Origin: an uncultured Lachnospiraceae bacterium
GTDB lineage: Bacteria; Bacillota; Clostridia; Lachnospirales; Lachnospiraceae
Length of the DNA: 48,557 nt
Assembly (NCBI GenBank): GCA_947167135.1
Contig: CAMVGV010000019.1
Location: 1 to 48,557 of the forward strand
Direction of reading: 5' to 3'
The number at the start of each line of letters is the position of its first letter. Positions within the stretch are counted from its first letter, which is position 1. Shown here piece after piece: positions 34,609 through 44,190 of this stretch. A model generated the notes under the pieces. It was not told where the DNA came from. It made no database searches and was given only the letters and a program-made list of their open reading frames with translations. The position numbers were made by a program, and so were the translations under genes.

Positions 34609-37512
34609 TTATGTTTTTTTTGATTTTTTTGCAGGAGCCTTAGCCGCACCGCTCTTTCCGGCTCTCCTCTTCTTTTCCCTTGTCAGGATCTGCTTTATGT
34701 ACTGTCCCGTAAACGAAGTCTTTGAAGCAGCCACCTTTTCCGGTGTGCCGTAAGCCACCACCGTTCCGCCGCCGTCTCCCCCTTCGGGTCCCATATCGAT
34801 GATATAATCGGCGCATTTGATCACATCCAGATTGTGCTCTATGACCACGACGGTATTGCCGTTATCGGAAAGTCTCCGGAGTATCTCCACAAGCTTCCTT
34901 ACATCCTCGAAATGCAGCCCTGTTGTGGGCTCGTCAAGGATATAGATGGTCTTCCCCGTTCCCCTGCGGCTTAATTCCGTTGAAAGCTTCACTCTCTGCG
35001 CTTCACCGCCGGAGAGCTGTGTGGAGGGCTGTCCGAGCTTTATGTATCCTAAGCCCACATCATAGAGCGTCTGTATCTTTCTGCGGATCGACTCCACGTT
35101 CTCAAAGAAAGTAAGGGCTTCCTCAACGGTCATATCCAGTACTTCATAGATATTCTTTCCCTTATACCTGACATCCAGTGTCTCCCTGTTATAGCGCTGT
35201 CCGTGGCATACCTCACAGGGCACGTAGACATCCGGCAGGAAGTGCATCTCTATCTTCACAATGCCGTCCCCGCTGCAGGCCTCACATCTCCCGCCCTTTA
35301 CGTTAAAGGAGAATCTGCCCTTATTGTAGCCCCTCTCCTTTGCGTCAACCGTGGCGGCAAAAAGATCCCTTATGATATCAAATACTCCGGTATAGGTTGC
35401 GGGATTACTTCTCGGGGTCCGGCCTATCGGTGACTGGTCAATGTCTATGACCTTATCCAGCTGCTCCGTTCCTTCTATCCTCTTATGTTTCCCGGGCTGG
35501 GTAAAGGCCCTGTTCAATTTCCTTGAAAGCGCCTTATTCAGTACCTCATTTATGAGGGAGGATTTTCCGGATCCTGAAACCCCCGTGACCACCGTCATTA
35601 CCCCCAGTGGTATATCCACCGTCACATCCTTTAGATTATTCTCCTCCGCTCCCACTATTCTGATAAAGCCCGTGGGCTTCCTTCTTTCGGCCGGCATAGG
35701 GATCTCCAGCTCTCCGGAAAGATACTGTCCTGTGACCGAACCCTTTATCTTCTCTATCTCCTCTGCCGTTCCCTCGGCAACGACCTCTCCGCCATGGGAG
35801 CCGGCTCCGGGACCAATGTCTATCACCCTGTCCGCTTCACGCATGGTCTCCTCGTCATGCTCCACCACTATAAGGGTATTTCCGAGATCCCTGAGCTTTT
35901 TTAATGAGGCGATGAGCTTCCCGTTGTCCCTCTGGTGAAGCCCGATACTGGGCTCGTCCAGGATATATGCCACTCCCACCAGACCCGATCCTATCTGGGT
36001 CGCAAGCCTTATCCTCTGAGCCTCGCCGCCGGAAAGGGAGGAGGTGGCCCTGGAAAGGGTCAGATAGTCAAGACCCACATCGATAAGGAACTGCACCCTG
36101 GATCTTATTTCCCTGACTATCCTTTTCCCAATCAGCATCTGGTGCTCCGTAAGGGACAGATTATCCATAAAATCCAGAAGCTCTCTGATGGCAAGACTGG
36201 TAACCTCATAGATATTCCTGTCTCCCACCGTCACCGCAAGAGAACTGGGTTTAAGCCTCCTGCCCTTGCAGCTGTCGCAGGGGCTTACGGTCATATACTT
36301 CTCATACTCGGCCTTGGTGTACTCGGAAGAGGTCTCCCTGTACCTCTGCTCCATATTTTTTATAAGGCCCTCAAAGGGAACGTCATAGGTTCCCTCGGAT
36401 CTCTGCCCCTTATAACGTACCTTCAATACCTTACCGCCCGTACCATGGATAAAGGCGTGTCTTGCCTCCTCCGGAATGTCCTCGTAGGGGGTATCGAGAG
36501 AAAAGCCGTAATGCTCACCCATAGCCTTGATCACAGCATGGGAAAAGCTGCCCTCGTCCTTACTGGAAACCCAGCCCATAGCCTGGACACAGCCCTCATT
36601 AAAGGACAGGCTCTTATCGGGGATCATCAGATCCTCGTCAAATTCCGTATGGTACCCGAGACCCAGACATTCCGGGCATGCTCCGAAGGGATTATTGAAG
36701 GAAAAGCTTCTGGGCTCTATTTCCTCTATGCTTATGCCGCAGTCCGGACAGGAGAAGCTCTCGGAAAAATTGAGCTGCTCACCTCCGGGGATATCAACTA
36801 TCATAAGGCCGTCGGACAGGGCGAGGACGTTTTCTATGGAATCCGTGAGCCTCCGCTCTATCCCTTCCTTGATGACCAGACGGTCCACCACTATCTCTAT
36901 ATTATGCTTGATATTCTTATCGAGCTTTATCTCTTCCGAAAGATCGTACATACTGCCATCCACCATGACACGTACATAGCCGCTTCTTTTGGCACGTTCG
37001 AAAACCTTCTCGTGGCGTCCCTTCCTGCCCCTTACAACGGGTGACAGAAGCTGTATCTTCGTTTTTTCCGGGAGCTCCATGATCCGGTCCGTCATCTGAT
37101 CCACTGTCTGCCGCTCTATTACCCTTCCGCACTCCGGGCAGTGGGGTGTACCCACCCTGGCATACAGCAGCCTGAAATAATCATATATTTCCGTGACCGT
37201 TCCCACAGTGGAACGGGGATTTCTGTTGGTGGATTTCTGGTCTATGGAGATCGCCGGGGGAAGACCCTCTATTGACTCCACCTCCGGCTTTTCCATCTGT
37301 CCCAGGAACTGCCGCGAATAGGAGGACAGTGATTCCATATACCTCCTCTGTCCCTCGGCATAAATGGTATCAAAGGCAAGTGAGGACTTTCCGGAACCGG
37401 AAAGCCCTGTAAGCACCACCATCTCATTTCTTGGTATGTCAATATTCAGATTTTTCAGATTATGCGCCCTTGCGCCGCGTATCTTTATATATTCGCTAAA
37501 TAGTTTTTTCAT
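34609..37512 (-). CDS. uvrA: Excinuclease ABC subunit UvrA
   Basis: 967-aa DNA damage recognition ATPase of nucleotide excision repair. Two ABC modules: Walker [11 protein letters not shown] at 36-45 and [10 protein letters not shown] in the second half, each with a signature [18 protein letters not shown]. Zinc-binding cysteine clusters CPECGR, CPDCG...[17 protein letters not shown] and CEACSGDG...CEVCHGQRY are intact. The Lys/Ala-rich C-terminus ([20 protein letters not shown]) is a normal variable tail. It overlaps the preceding glycosyltransferase by 17 bp. uvrB is not adjacent. Confidence 0.98.
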   Translation of the reverse strand: MKKLFSEYIKIRGARAHNLKNLNIDIPRNEMVVLTGLSGSGKSSLAFDTIYAEGQRRYMESLSSYSRQFLGQMEKPEVESIEGLPPAISIDQKSTNRNPRSTVGTVTEIYDYFRLLYARVGTPHCPECGRVIERQTVDQMTDRIMELPEKTKIQLLSPVVRGRKGRHEKVFERAKRSGYVRVMVDGSMYDLSEEIKLDKNIKHNIEIVVDRLVIKEGIERRLTDSIENVLALSDGLMIVDIPGGEQLNFSESFSCPDCGISIEEIEPRSFSFNNPFGACPECLGLGYHTEFDEDLMIPDKSLSFNEGCVQAMGWVSSKDEGSFSHAVIKAMGEHYGFSLDTPYEDIPEEARHAFIHGTGGKVLKVRYKGQRSEGTYDVPFEGLIKNMEQRYRETSSEYTKAEYEKYMTVSPCDSCKGRRLKPSSLAVTVGDRNIYEVTSLAIRELLDFMDNLSLTEHQMLIGKRIVREIRSRVQFLIDVGLDYLTLSRATSSLSGGEAQRIRLATQIGSGLVGVAYILDEPSIGLHQRDNGKLIASLKKLRDLGNTLIVVEHDEETMREADRVIDIGPGAGSHGGEVVAEGTAEEIEKIKGSVTGQYLSGELEIPMPAERRKPTGFIRIVGAEENNLKDVTVDIPLGVMTVVTGVSGSGKSSLINEVLNKALSRKLNRAFTQPGKHKRIEGTEQLDKVIDIDQSPIGRTPRSNPATYTGVFDIIRDLFAATVDAKERGYNKGRFSFNVKGGRCEACSGDGIVKIEMHFLPDVYVPCEVCHGQRYNRETLDVRYKGKNIYEVLDMTVEEALTFFENVESIRRKIQTLYDVGLGYIKLGQPSTQLSGGEAQRVKLSTELSRRGTGKTIYILDEPTTGLHFEDVRKLVEILRRLSDNGNTVVVIEHNLDVIKCADYIIDMGPEGGDGGGTVVAYGTPEKVAASKTSFTGQYIKQILTREKKRRAGKSGAAKAPAKKSKKT

Positions 37513-38281
37513 TTTCTTTTCCGAGATACTTCTTCACCATATTCTCCGTATACTTCTCACTCCACCTTATGACGGTTATTCCCTTTCTCTTGGTAGCACG
37601 CTTCATTAGCATAAAGAGCTGCTCAATATACTGCATCGTCACCTTGCCGCTGAGCTTCGACTCTCCGCTCTCCCTGTCCTGAAATACATAAGGGATCTCC
37701 ACAACGGTTCCGTACTCACTCATGGCGAGTACCTCAACCATGATCTTCCAGCCCACAGGCTGGAGATCAGCCTTCTCTATACATTCCTTCCTGAACATGA
37801 AAAGTCCGCTGGTGGGATCACTTATCTTCCTTAAGCAGGGGAGCGCTATCTTCCCCATCCACCGTGCGGTTCCGGAAACAAACTTCCTGTAGAGATTAAG
37901 CCCTCCGTCATCTCCTCCCGGGATAAACCTGGAAGGAATGCAGAAATCCGCTCCCGACAGTATTGCCGCATACATAGGGCGGAGTATCTTCGGAGGATGC
38001 TGAAGATCCGCATCCATACAGGCAAGTACATCCCCCTCCGCTATTCTGAAGCCCCGTATCACCGCGGTGGCAAGCCCGGTTTCACCGGTACGGTGCTCGA
38101 ATCTCACCTTAGGGTTTTCTTTTGAAAGCTTTTCCAGCACCTCCGGGGTCTCATCGGTGCTGTCGTCGATAAAGACTATTTCATAATCTATCCCTTCAAG
38201 CGCTTCTCCTACCTGGCGCACCAGGTTTTCCACATTTCCCTTTTCATTATAGGTGGGTACCACCACAGAAAGCTTTTCCAT
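37496..38281 (-). CDS. Glycosyltransferase family 2, DPM1/polyprenyl-phosphate type
   Basis: 261-aa GT-A enzyme like dolichol-phosphate mannosyltransferase: [50 protein letters not shown] (DxD), [11 protein letters not shown] and [12 protein letters not shown]. No C-terminal membrane helices, so it belongs to the soluble DPM1-like group that loads a sugar on polyprenyl phosphate. The ATG at 38281 is preceded by AGGAAGG; a TTG 18 bases earlier lies in the ribosome site itself. It follows galE directly. Confidence 0.88.
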   Translation of the reverse strand: MEKLSVVVPTYNEKGNVENLVRQVGEALEGIDYEIVFIDDSTDETPEVLEKLSKENPKVRFEHRTGETGLATAVIRGFRIAEGDVLACMDADLQHPPKILRPMYAAILSGADFCIPSRFIPGGDDGGLNLYRKFVSGTARWMGKIALPCLRKISDPTSGLFMFRKECIEKADLQPVGWKIMVEVLAMSEYGTVVEIPYVFQDRESGESKLSGKVTMQYIEQLFMLMKRATKRKGITVIRWSEKYTENMVKKYLGKENEKTI

Positions 38282-38295
38282 CTCCAGATCCTTCC

Positions 38296-39306
38296 TCAAT
38301 ATCCTTCCGGGTTATTCTTCTGCCAGTTCCAGGAATCACGGCACATATCCGCGATGTCATACTCTGCTTCCCAATTAAGCTCACGCTTCGCCTTTTCGGG
38401 ACTGCAGTAGCAGACCGCTATATCTCCGGCACGCCTGGGCTTTATGCTGTACGGGATCTTTATATTGTTTTCCTTCTCGAAATTCCTAACGATGTCAAGT
38501 ACGGAATATCCGTGTCCCGTTCCCAGATTACAGACAAAGCAGCCGGGATTCTTGCGAAGCTTGTCAATGGCCTTGACATGAGCCCTTGCCAGATCCACCA
38601 CATGGATATAATCCCTGACTCCCGTTCCGTCCGGGGTGTCGTAGTCATTTCCGAAGACGCCGAGCTCCGGCAGCTTCCCCACTGCAACCTGCGTGATAAA
38701 GGGCATGAGGTTATTCGGCCTGCCGTTCGGATTTTCCCCTATTCTTCCCGAGGGATGGGCTCCTATGGGATTAAAATAGCGGAGGATCACCATGTTCCAC
38801 TCATTATCCGCCTTCTGCATATCCATAAGTATCTGCTCCAGCATCCACTTGGTCCATCCGTAAGGATTGGTGCAGCTCCCCTTCGGACAGTCTTCCGTGA
38901 TCGGGATCTCTGCCGGATCCCCGTATACGGTTGCGGAGGATGAGAAAACAAAGTTCTTTGCCCCGTGCTTTCTCATAACATCAAGGAGGGTAAGTGTTCC
39001 CCCGATATTATTGTTATAGTATTCCCAGGGCTTTTCCACTGACTCTCCCACTGCCTTCAGGGATGCAAAATTTATGACTTCCCTTATGTCATTTTCTGAA
39101 AAGATCTTTTCCAGTGCCTCCCTGTCGGAAATATCAGCCGTGTAGCATCTGACCTTTTTCCCCGTGAGTTCCTCGACTCTCTCCAGAGCCTTCGGTGATG
39201 AATTCGAAAAATTATCCATTACAAGAGCATCATATCCGCCGTTAAGAAGCTCCACCAGTGTATGTGTTCCGATAAACCCGGCTCCTCCCGTTAAAAGTAT
39301 TGCCAT
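38296..39306 (-). CDS. galE: UDP-glucose 4-epimerase
   Basis: 336-aa SDR enzyme interconverting UDP-glucose and UDP-galactose. [60 protein letters not shown] (catalytic Tyr and Lys), [13 protein letters not shown] and [14 protein letters not shown] are all typical. It has its own promoter (39389-39417) and a hairpin in the leader. It supplies UDP-Gal for glycans or works in galactose use; it is followed by a DPM1-like GT2 and uvrA. Confidence 0.96.
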   Translation of the reverse strand: MAILLTGGAGFIGTHTLVELLNGGYDALVMDNFSNSSPKALERVEELTGKKVRCYTADISDREALEKIFSENDIREVINFASLKAVGESVEKPWEYYNNNIGGTLTLLDVMRKHGAKNFVFSSSATVYGDPAEIPITEDCPKGSCTNPYGWTKWMLEQILMDMQKADNEWNMVILRYFNPIGAHPSGRIGENPNGRPNNLMPFITQVAVGKLPELGVFGNDYDTPDGTGVRDYIHVVDLARAHVKAIDKLRKNPGCFVCNLGTGHGYSVLDIVRNFEKENNIKIPYSIKPRRAGDIAVCYCSPEKAKRELNWEAEYDIADMCRDSWNWQKNNPEGY

Positions 39307-39343
39307 TTCCCCGATGCTCCTTTCCCGTTAAACAAGCCGAAAT

Positions 39344-39370
39344 GCTGCCGGCCATTGGAAAGCCGACAGC
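39344..39370 (-). other. Hairpin in the galE leader
   Basis: On the minus strand GCTGTCGGC (39370-39362) pairs with GCCGGCAGC (39352-39344) with one mismatch and a 9-nt loop; it is followed by ATTTCGGCTTGTTT, without a clean T-run. It lies downstream of the galE promoter, so it is a leader hairpin, attenuator or weak terminator for the upstream sugar operon. Confidence 0.45.
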
Positions 39371-39388
39371 AGTCCTTAAACTTTGCTT

Positions 39389-39417
39389 ACTATATACTGT
39401 TTTATAAAGAAAATCAA
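39389..39417 (-). promoter_or_regulatory. Promoter for galE
   Basis: On the minus strand TTGATT (39417-39412), 17-bp spacer, TATAGT (39394-39389), giving a leader of about 75 nt that contains the hairpin at 39344-39370. Confidence 0.65.
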
Positions 39418-39431
39418 TATTCCCGGACTAT

Positions 39432-40853
39432 CTATTTGCAAACCACCTCAAGAGGCACATTCATGATCTTTGCCACCTTCTCAATGGTGTGAATATGGTG
39501 TCCGATGGCCGCAGCCATATGATGGGTAGGTCCGGCCTCGCTCCAGCGGTTTACAAATTCCCTGGCGTCAATGGAGAAGCGGGTTCTCATATTTGTATCC
39601 CCGAAGGTAAAGATGGGTCCATCTTCATTTACGCCCTCGGCAGCAATGAACTTGAAGTGTCCGTCACCGTCCTGGGTGATCGCGAGATATGTGATGTCAC
39701 CCGTGGGAGGATAGAACTGGGTCAGGTATCCTCCGCCGGTCTTTCCGTGGAATACCGGAACGATCTTCATTGTGGGCTTCTTGGCCTTTGAGAAATCATA
39801 ATCTCCCGAGCCGCTGTGTCCAATGATGCAGATATCATCGTCAAAGTCGATCGAATACATCTCCGAAAGCTGTCCCGTTCCCGATATGGTCTTCAAAATG
39901 CTCATTGCCATGGCAACCTTTATGTCGCCCTCAACCGCGCAGGCTGTGCCCTGTTTTATAAGCATGGAAAATGCCGGGATAAGCATGGAGTCCAGAACCC
40001 CGGCCTTGCCCTGTGAGTATCCGTCGTAATGGGAGGCTATGAGTCCCAGCTCTTCATCCTTTACCCACTGCTCAAAGGCCACCAGATACTTCGCCATATC
40101 CCAGACCTTCTCAATGCTTCCTCCGCCTTCTATATCAAAGGTATCAAGGATATCCTGTGCCTTTTCCCTGATCTTTTCCTCATCATCGATATTATCGGCG
40201 ATCGCCCACATCTTTTCCCAGTCAAACTGCTTGGTGTAAAGGCCGAGACGTCTGTACAGATTTGACTCATCAATATAGAGATCCATCATTCCGGGATAGG
40301 GGCGTCCGATCTGGGCTAAATTGGTATTCCTGAACCTGCGGCGAACCTGTGCAGCACGGCACCAGTCCTCTATTTCCGTGCTCACCCTTTCGTCACCGCC
40401 TTCTACCACTCCGGTGATCACAGCATGTCTCTTTCCGAATCTATTAAGATCCGCCACCATCTCTCCCACAGCACCGCAGGCATACAGGGTTCCGAGCCAG
40501 GTGGGGATATCAGTATTTTTGTAGTCGGGCTTTTTATTCTTCTGCACATTTACCAGAACCACCGGAACGTCCAGATCCTTAACTGCCGGCAGCATATTGT
40601 AGCTTGTGGCATAGGTCAGAAGCTGCAAAAAGACCAGATCCACATCTGCCGCACGGAACTTATCCCCGGCAGCCTGTGACTCTTCCTTGGTTGTGACCAT
40701 ACCCCCGTCTATCAGTTCCACGGAATCGGGAAGAGTCTTCTTGAAGGCCTCAAACTGTGCCTTGAACTCAGGAACAAGCTCGGGAAACTGAGGCAGATAT
40801 GCCCCCAGAGCTATTGAAAAAACGCCGACCTTTGCCTTTGTATCAACTAACAT
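39432..40853 (-). CDS. L-arabinose/L-fucose isomerase superfamily sugar isomerase
   Basis: 473-aa aldose-ketose isomerase-like protein. The four residues that bind metal and substrate in AraA are conserved in context: E308 (CAVEGDIKVA), E331 (LSEMYSIDF), H346 (CIIGHSGSG) and H444/445 (GPTHHMAA). Outside these it differs from classical AraA and FucI, and the true substrate cannot be read from sequence. It lies directly after rhaS in the operon of a rhamnose-type transporter that faces rhamnose mutarotase, so a 6-deoxyhexose such as L-rhamnose or L-fucose is the likeliest substrate. It does not belong to the RhaA fold group by any motif I see. Confidence 0.82.
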   Translation of the reverse strand: MLVDTKAKVGVFSIALGAYLPQFPELVPEFKAQFEAFKKTLPDSVELIDGGMVTTKEESQAAGDKFRAADVDLVFLQLLTYATSYNMLPAVKDLDVPVVLVNVQKNKKPDYKNTDIPTWLGTLYACGAVGEMVADLNRFGKRHAVITGVVEGGDERVSTEIEDWCRAAQVRRRFRNTNLAQIGRPYPGMMDLYIDESNLYRRLGLYTKQFDWEKMWAIADNIDDEEKIREKAQDILDTFDIEGGGSIEKVWDMAKYLVAFEQWVKDEELGLIASHYDGYSQGKAGVLDSMLIPAFSMLIKQGTACAVEGDIKVAMAMSILKTISGTGQLSEMYSIDFDDDICIIGHSGSGDYDFSKAKKPTMKIVPVFHGKTGGGYLTQFYPPTGDITYLAITQDGDGHFKFIAAEGVNEDGPIFTFGDTNMRTRFSIDAREFVNRWSEAGPTHHMAAAIGHHIHTIEKVAKIMNVPLEVVCK

Positions 40854-40881
40854 TACCGCTATACCTCCATAATAATCCGTA

Positions 40882-40911
40882 AAGGGCTGCCCGTATCAAA
40901 GGGCAGCCCTT
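40882..40911 (-). other. Strong intercistronic hairpin between rhaS and the isomerase gene
   Basis: AAGGGCTGCCC (40882-40892) pairs perfectly with GGGCAGCCCTT (40901-40911), loop 8 nt. There is no T-run after it on the minus strand (TACGGATTATT). Such hairpins after a binding-protein gene often stabilise its mRNA or reduce read-through, so that the binding protein is made in excess. Confidence 0.65.
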
Positions 40912-40934
40912 ACTTTCAACAGACCAGTTTTAGA

Positions 40935-42125
40935 TCAATATACATCCTTCCACTCAGCGATGTTATCGGGATTGAACTGGAACGGAGGTCCGAGGATTAT
41001 TTCGGAACCGCCGTCGCCGGCATCCGTAAGGGTATACTCACCCATATCGCCTGCAGTAAAGGTGTCGCCTACTTCACCCTTGATCTCACCGTTAACAAGT
41101 GCTATTGATGAATAAGCGGCAAGCTTTGCAAGATCGCTGGGGTTCCAGAGGAACATATAAGGGCAGGAATGAGCATCGTCATTTCCGATATACTCAGCCA
41201 TTTCCGAAGGAAGTCCGAGACCTGTAAGCTTTACGGAAGACTTCTGATCCTGAAGAACCTTGGCTGCTGCTGCGATACCAACGGTTGTGGGAGCGCAGAT
41301 AACCTTGAGGTCGGGATACTTGGAAAGCAGAGCCTGTGCCTGGTCGGTTGACTTCTGGGGCTCGTCATCACCGTATGCAACTTCTACGAGCTCAAGCTTT
41401 GAGTACTTTGCATCGCCTTCCTGGATAGACTTCATAGCCTCGATCCAGGCATTCTGGTTTGTAGCCTGTGATGTAGCCGAAAGGATAGCGTACTGTCCCT
41501 CTCCGCCGGAGAGATCGAGAACCGCATCAATAAGAGCCTGTCCAACCTCTGTGGTACCTGCCTGGTTGCAGAAGGTGAGACGGCTGTCAGCGTTAACCTT
41601 TGAATCGAAGCAGTTAACCTTGATCCCTGCTGCCATTGCTTCCTCAAGGGTAGCCTGAAGGGCGTTCTCATCGTTAGCTGCAACAGAAATGGAATCAACT
41701 CCCTGTGAGATAAGTGACTGGATCTCTGTGATCTGGGCATCAACCGTAGCTGCTGAAGGCTCCTTGACAACAACCGTACCGCCGTTGCCTTCGATAACCT
41801 CTGTAAAGCCCTCGATAGCTTTCTTGAAATAAGGGTTGCCGGCGCTCTTTACAACGATGGCAAAGGTCTTGCCGGATACATCTGAGCCGCCTGCTGCGGG
41901 CGCTGCCTCTTCAGCAGGAGCTGCTTCCTCTGCGGGTGCTGCTTCCTCTGCGGGTGCTGCCTCCTCTGCGGGTGCTGCTTCCTCTGCGGGAGCTGCCTCA
42001 GCTGCAGGTGCCGGTTCCGCTGCAGGAGCTGCTGTCTCGGTCGAAGCGGAAGATCCGCCGCAGCCTGCGAGAAGAACTGCCGTCATTGCTGCAGAGAGCA
42101 AAATGCTGACTACTTTTCTTTTCAT
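40935..42125 (-). CDS. rhaS: Rhamnose-type ABC transporter substrate-binding lipoprotein
   Basis: 396-aa periplasmic-binding-protein-family lipoprotein. Signal peptide MKRKVVSILLSAAMTAVLL with lipobox LAGC (Cys anchors it to the membrane), a linker of six or seven EEAAPA-type hexapeptides, then the type I binding fold: FAIVVKSAGNPYFKKAIEGF, NCFDSKVN, and the RhaS-like end GLGLPSEMAEYI and ILGPPFQFNPDNIAEW. The start MKRK at 42125 has AAGGAGG upstream; an upstream in-frame start would add a non-signal leader. It is the fourth gene after rhaT, P, Q. Ligand is inferred as rhamnose or a similar 6-deoxysugar. Confidence 0.9.
   Translation of the reverse strand: MKRKVVSILLSAAMTAVLLAGCGGSSASTETAAPAAEPAPAAEAAPAEEAAPAEEAAPAEEAAPAEEAAPAEEAAPAAGGSDVSGKTFAIVVKSAGNPYFKKAIEGFTEVIEGNGGTVVVKEPSAATVDAQITEIQSLISQGVDSISVAANDENALQATLEEAMAAGIKVNCFDSKVNADSRLTFCNQAGTTEVGQALIDAVLDLSGGEGQYAILSATSQATNQNAWIEAMKSIQEGDAKYSKLELVEVAYGDDEPQKSTDQAQALLSKYPDLKVICAPTTVGIAAAAKVLQDQKSSVKLTGLGLPSEMAEYIGNDDAHSCPYMFLWNPSDLAKLAAYSSIALVNGEIKGEVGDTFTAGDMGEYTLTDAGDGGSEIILGPPFQFNPDNIAEWKDVY
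41902..42027. repeat. 18-bp minisatellite in rhaS linker
   Basis: Seven 18-bp units of type GCTGCTTCCTCTGCGGGT (five close, two more diverged), encoding EEAAPA hexapeptides between the lipid anchor and the binding domain. The period keeps the frame, so linker length can vary. Confidence 0.9.
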
Positions 42126-42196
42126 AGTAATTTTCCTCCTTATTAATGTAACTTGGGGTTGGTTATTTATATCCACATCTTTACGATGCTGATATC

Positions 42197-43210
42197 TTAA
42201 GCTGCCGAGCGGAGCTTTTTCATATCATCGATCCTGCCCTTTATTCCGGGTATCAGAACCGCAATGATAAGCAGCGCTCCTACTACCACGAGTATCATCT
42301 GGGAATTTACGTTGGCCTGTCCAAGAGCGATACGTAAAAGCGTGATGATGAGACCCGCCGTGATGCCTCCGATAAGGGTACCCTTACCTCCGGTGGAGGC
42401 TATGCCTCCGAATACGCACATTGCTATGACCTCCATTTCAAAGCCCTGCCCTGTGGTGGTATTTGCGCCGTAGGTGTAGGCAGTCAGAAACAGCCCGCAC
42501 ATACCCGCCATAAGTCCCATAAGGGAATAGGCGATGAAGCGGCATCTCTGCACATCCACGCCGGCATAATAAGCGGAAACCTTATTCGAGCCTATGGCGT
42601 AGAGGGAGCGTCCGAAGGTCGTGCACTGCAGAACCACCGTATATATGACAGCCACAACTATCACCACGAGTATTATTACAGGCACCAGTTTCCCGAGCTT
42701 CGTGGAAAGAGGCATTATCTGCTTCGTATTGATATAGGAAACGGATCCACCGCCTCCCAGGGATATCTCCGCGATGCCGCGGAATATTATCTGTGTTCCG
42801 AGGGTTGTTATCATACTGGGAAGCTCCGGGAATGAGGTTGTTATGAAACCGTTTAACATCCCGCAGAGAAGCCCCGTCAGGAGACATCCCAGAATGACCA
42901 CAGGGAACGGAGCACCTGCATTGCTGATATAACAGGTAACTGTTCCGGTCAGGCAGACTATTGAGCCCACCGAGATATCAATATCCCCGAGTACGAGTAT
43001 GTATGCCATAGGGAACAGCATAAATATCTCAGCCAGGTACTTCGGCATCTCCCTTAAAACATTCGAGAGAGTATAACTCTGGGAAATACTCATATTGAAG
43101 ATATTTACCGCTATGAAGAGCACCACCAGAGCCCCTTCCCAGGTAAAAAGAAGCTGCTTTGCCGTAAGCTTCTGCTCTGCCTTTATGGTACGTCCTGATT
43201 TTCCGGCCAT
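42197..43210 (-). CDS. Sugar ABC transporter permease (RhaQ type)
   Basis: 337-aa BPD_transp_2-family permease with about nine or ten helices; VLGDIDISVGSIVCLTG, ELPSMITTLGTQIIFRGIAE, the ATPase-contacting YAIGSNKVSAYYAGV (EAA-like loop) and FGGIASTGGKGTLIGG are family motifs. It forms the membrane channel with the permease encoded just upstream (1-bp overlap at 43210). Followed by rhaS after 71 bp. Confidence 0.9.
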   Translation of the reverse strand: MAGKSGRTIKAEQKLTAKQLLFTWEGALVVLFIAVNIFNMSISQSYTLSNVLREMPKYLAEIFMLFPMAYILVLGDIDISVGSIVCLTGTVTCYISNAGAPFPVVILGCLLTGLLCGMLNGFITTSFPELPSMITTLGTQIIFRGIAEISLGGGGSVSYINTKQIMPLSTKLGKLVPVIILVVIVVAVIYTVVLQCTTFGRSLYAIGSNKVSAYYAGVDVQRCRFIAYSLMGLMAGMCGLFLTAYTYGANTTTGQGFEMEVIAMCVFGGIASTGGKGTLIGGITAGLIITLLRIALGQANVNSQMILVVVGALLIIAVLIPGIKGRIDDMKKLRSAA

Positions 43211-44190
43211 TACATTTCCCTCCTCTCCAGATTCTGCTTATCAACCATCCTCCGGGTAATAACGTTGAATATTACCACCACAAGGATTATCACACCCTTA
43301 ACCGTGTTCTGAGCTATTGAAGGCACGTTGACGAGAGGAAGGGCTTTGGCGATTATTGAAATGATAAGAGCTCCGAGGAAGGTACCTGCAACGGATCCCC
43401 GCCCGCCGCTCATGGATACTCCGCCAATAACACAGGCCGCTATGACATCCATTTCCCTGCCGTACTGCATATTGGGCTGGGCAGATGCATAGATCGAAAC
43501 CGACAGTGCCCCGGCAAGTCCCGCCAGAAGTCCCATGATCGTATATACCGAAACCAGGGTATTATCCACATTTATTCCGGAGATCATGGCTGCCTCCGGG
43601 TTTGATCCTACGGCATATATCTTTCTGCCGAACTTGGTCCACTTTAACATCACAAAGAAGACCGCGTAACAGGCAATAAGTATGATATAGGGTCCTATGG
43701 TTCCGTCCTTTCCGAATTCGGCGAATTCCCTCACATCCTCACCGCTTGCAAACTGGCTGTTCCCTACCACATAGGCCATTCCGCGCCAGATATACATAAA
43801 GCCCATAGTGCAGATTATCGGGGCGACCTTGCCCTTGGCGATTATGAGTCCGTTCAGTAAGCCGCATAAAAGACCTATGACCATCGCTATCAGGAAAAGA
43901 AGAAGCGTACTGTTCACTATGTTGTATTTTGTAAGCATTCCTATTGTCATTCCCGCGAAGGCCAGCGTGGAGGTTATGGAAATATCGATCCCCGCCGTCA
44001 GCATAACGCAGAGCATGCCAAGCGCCATTATCATAGTCAGCGCATTATTTCTGAATATCTGCCCGATATTTACGGGCGAAAAGAAGGTGGGATTTAAGAT
44101 AGTGATAAGTATTCCCATTACTATGAGGATGAAGAAAAGAAGCGCTTCTCTGGATCCCGTTATCATTTTTATAAATGACTTTTCTTTCAC
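43210..44190 (-). CDS. Sugar ABC transporter permease (RhaP type)
   Basis: 326-aa BPD_transp_2-family permease, paralog of the next gene: LTAGIDISITSTLAFAGM, APIICTMGFMYIWRGMAYV, YAVGSNPEAAMISGINV and VIGGVSMSGGRGSVAG. About nine or ten helices. It overlaps the ATPase gene (ATGA at 44187-44190). Two different permeases in one operon is the usual design of RhaSTPQ and LsrACDB-type importers. Confidence 0.9.
   Translation of the reverse strand: MKEKSFIKMITGSREALLFFILIVMGILITILNPTFFSPVNIGQIFRNNALTMIMALGMLCVMLTAGIDISITSTLAFAGMTIGMLTKYNIVNSTLLLFLIAMVIGLLCGLLNGLIIAKGKVAPIICTMGFMYIWRGMAYVVGNSQFASGEDVREFAEFGKDGTIGPYIILIACYAVFFVMLKWTKFGRKIYAVGSNPEAAMISGINVDNTLVSVYTIMGLLAGLAGALSVSIYASAQPNMQYGREMDVIAACVIGGVSMSGGRGSVAGTFLGALIISIIAKALPLVNVPSIAQNTVKGVIILVVVIFNVITRRMVDKQNLERREM

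Noticed and set aside
35935-37044. Long plus-strand open frame (369 codons) opposite uvrA
   Set aside because: It is fully antisense to the conserved uvrA frame, has no recognisable domain or ribosome site, and reflects codon bias of the real gene.
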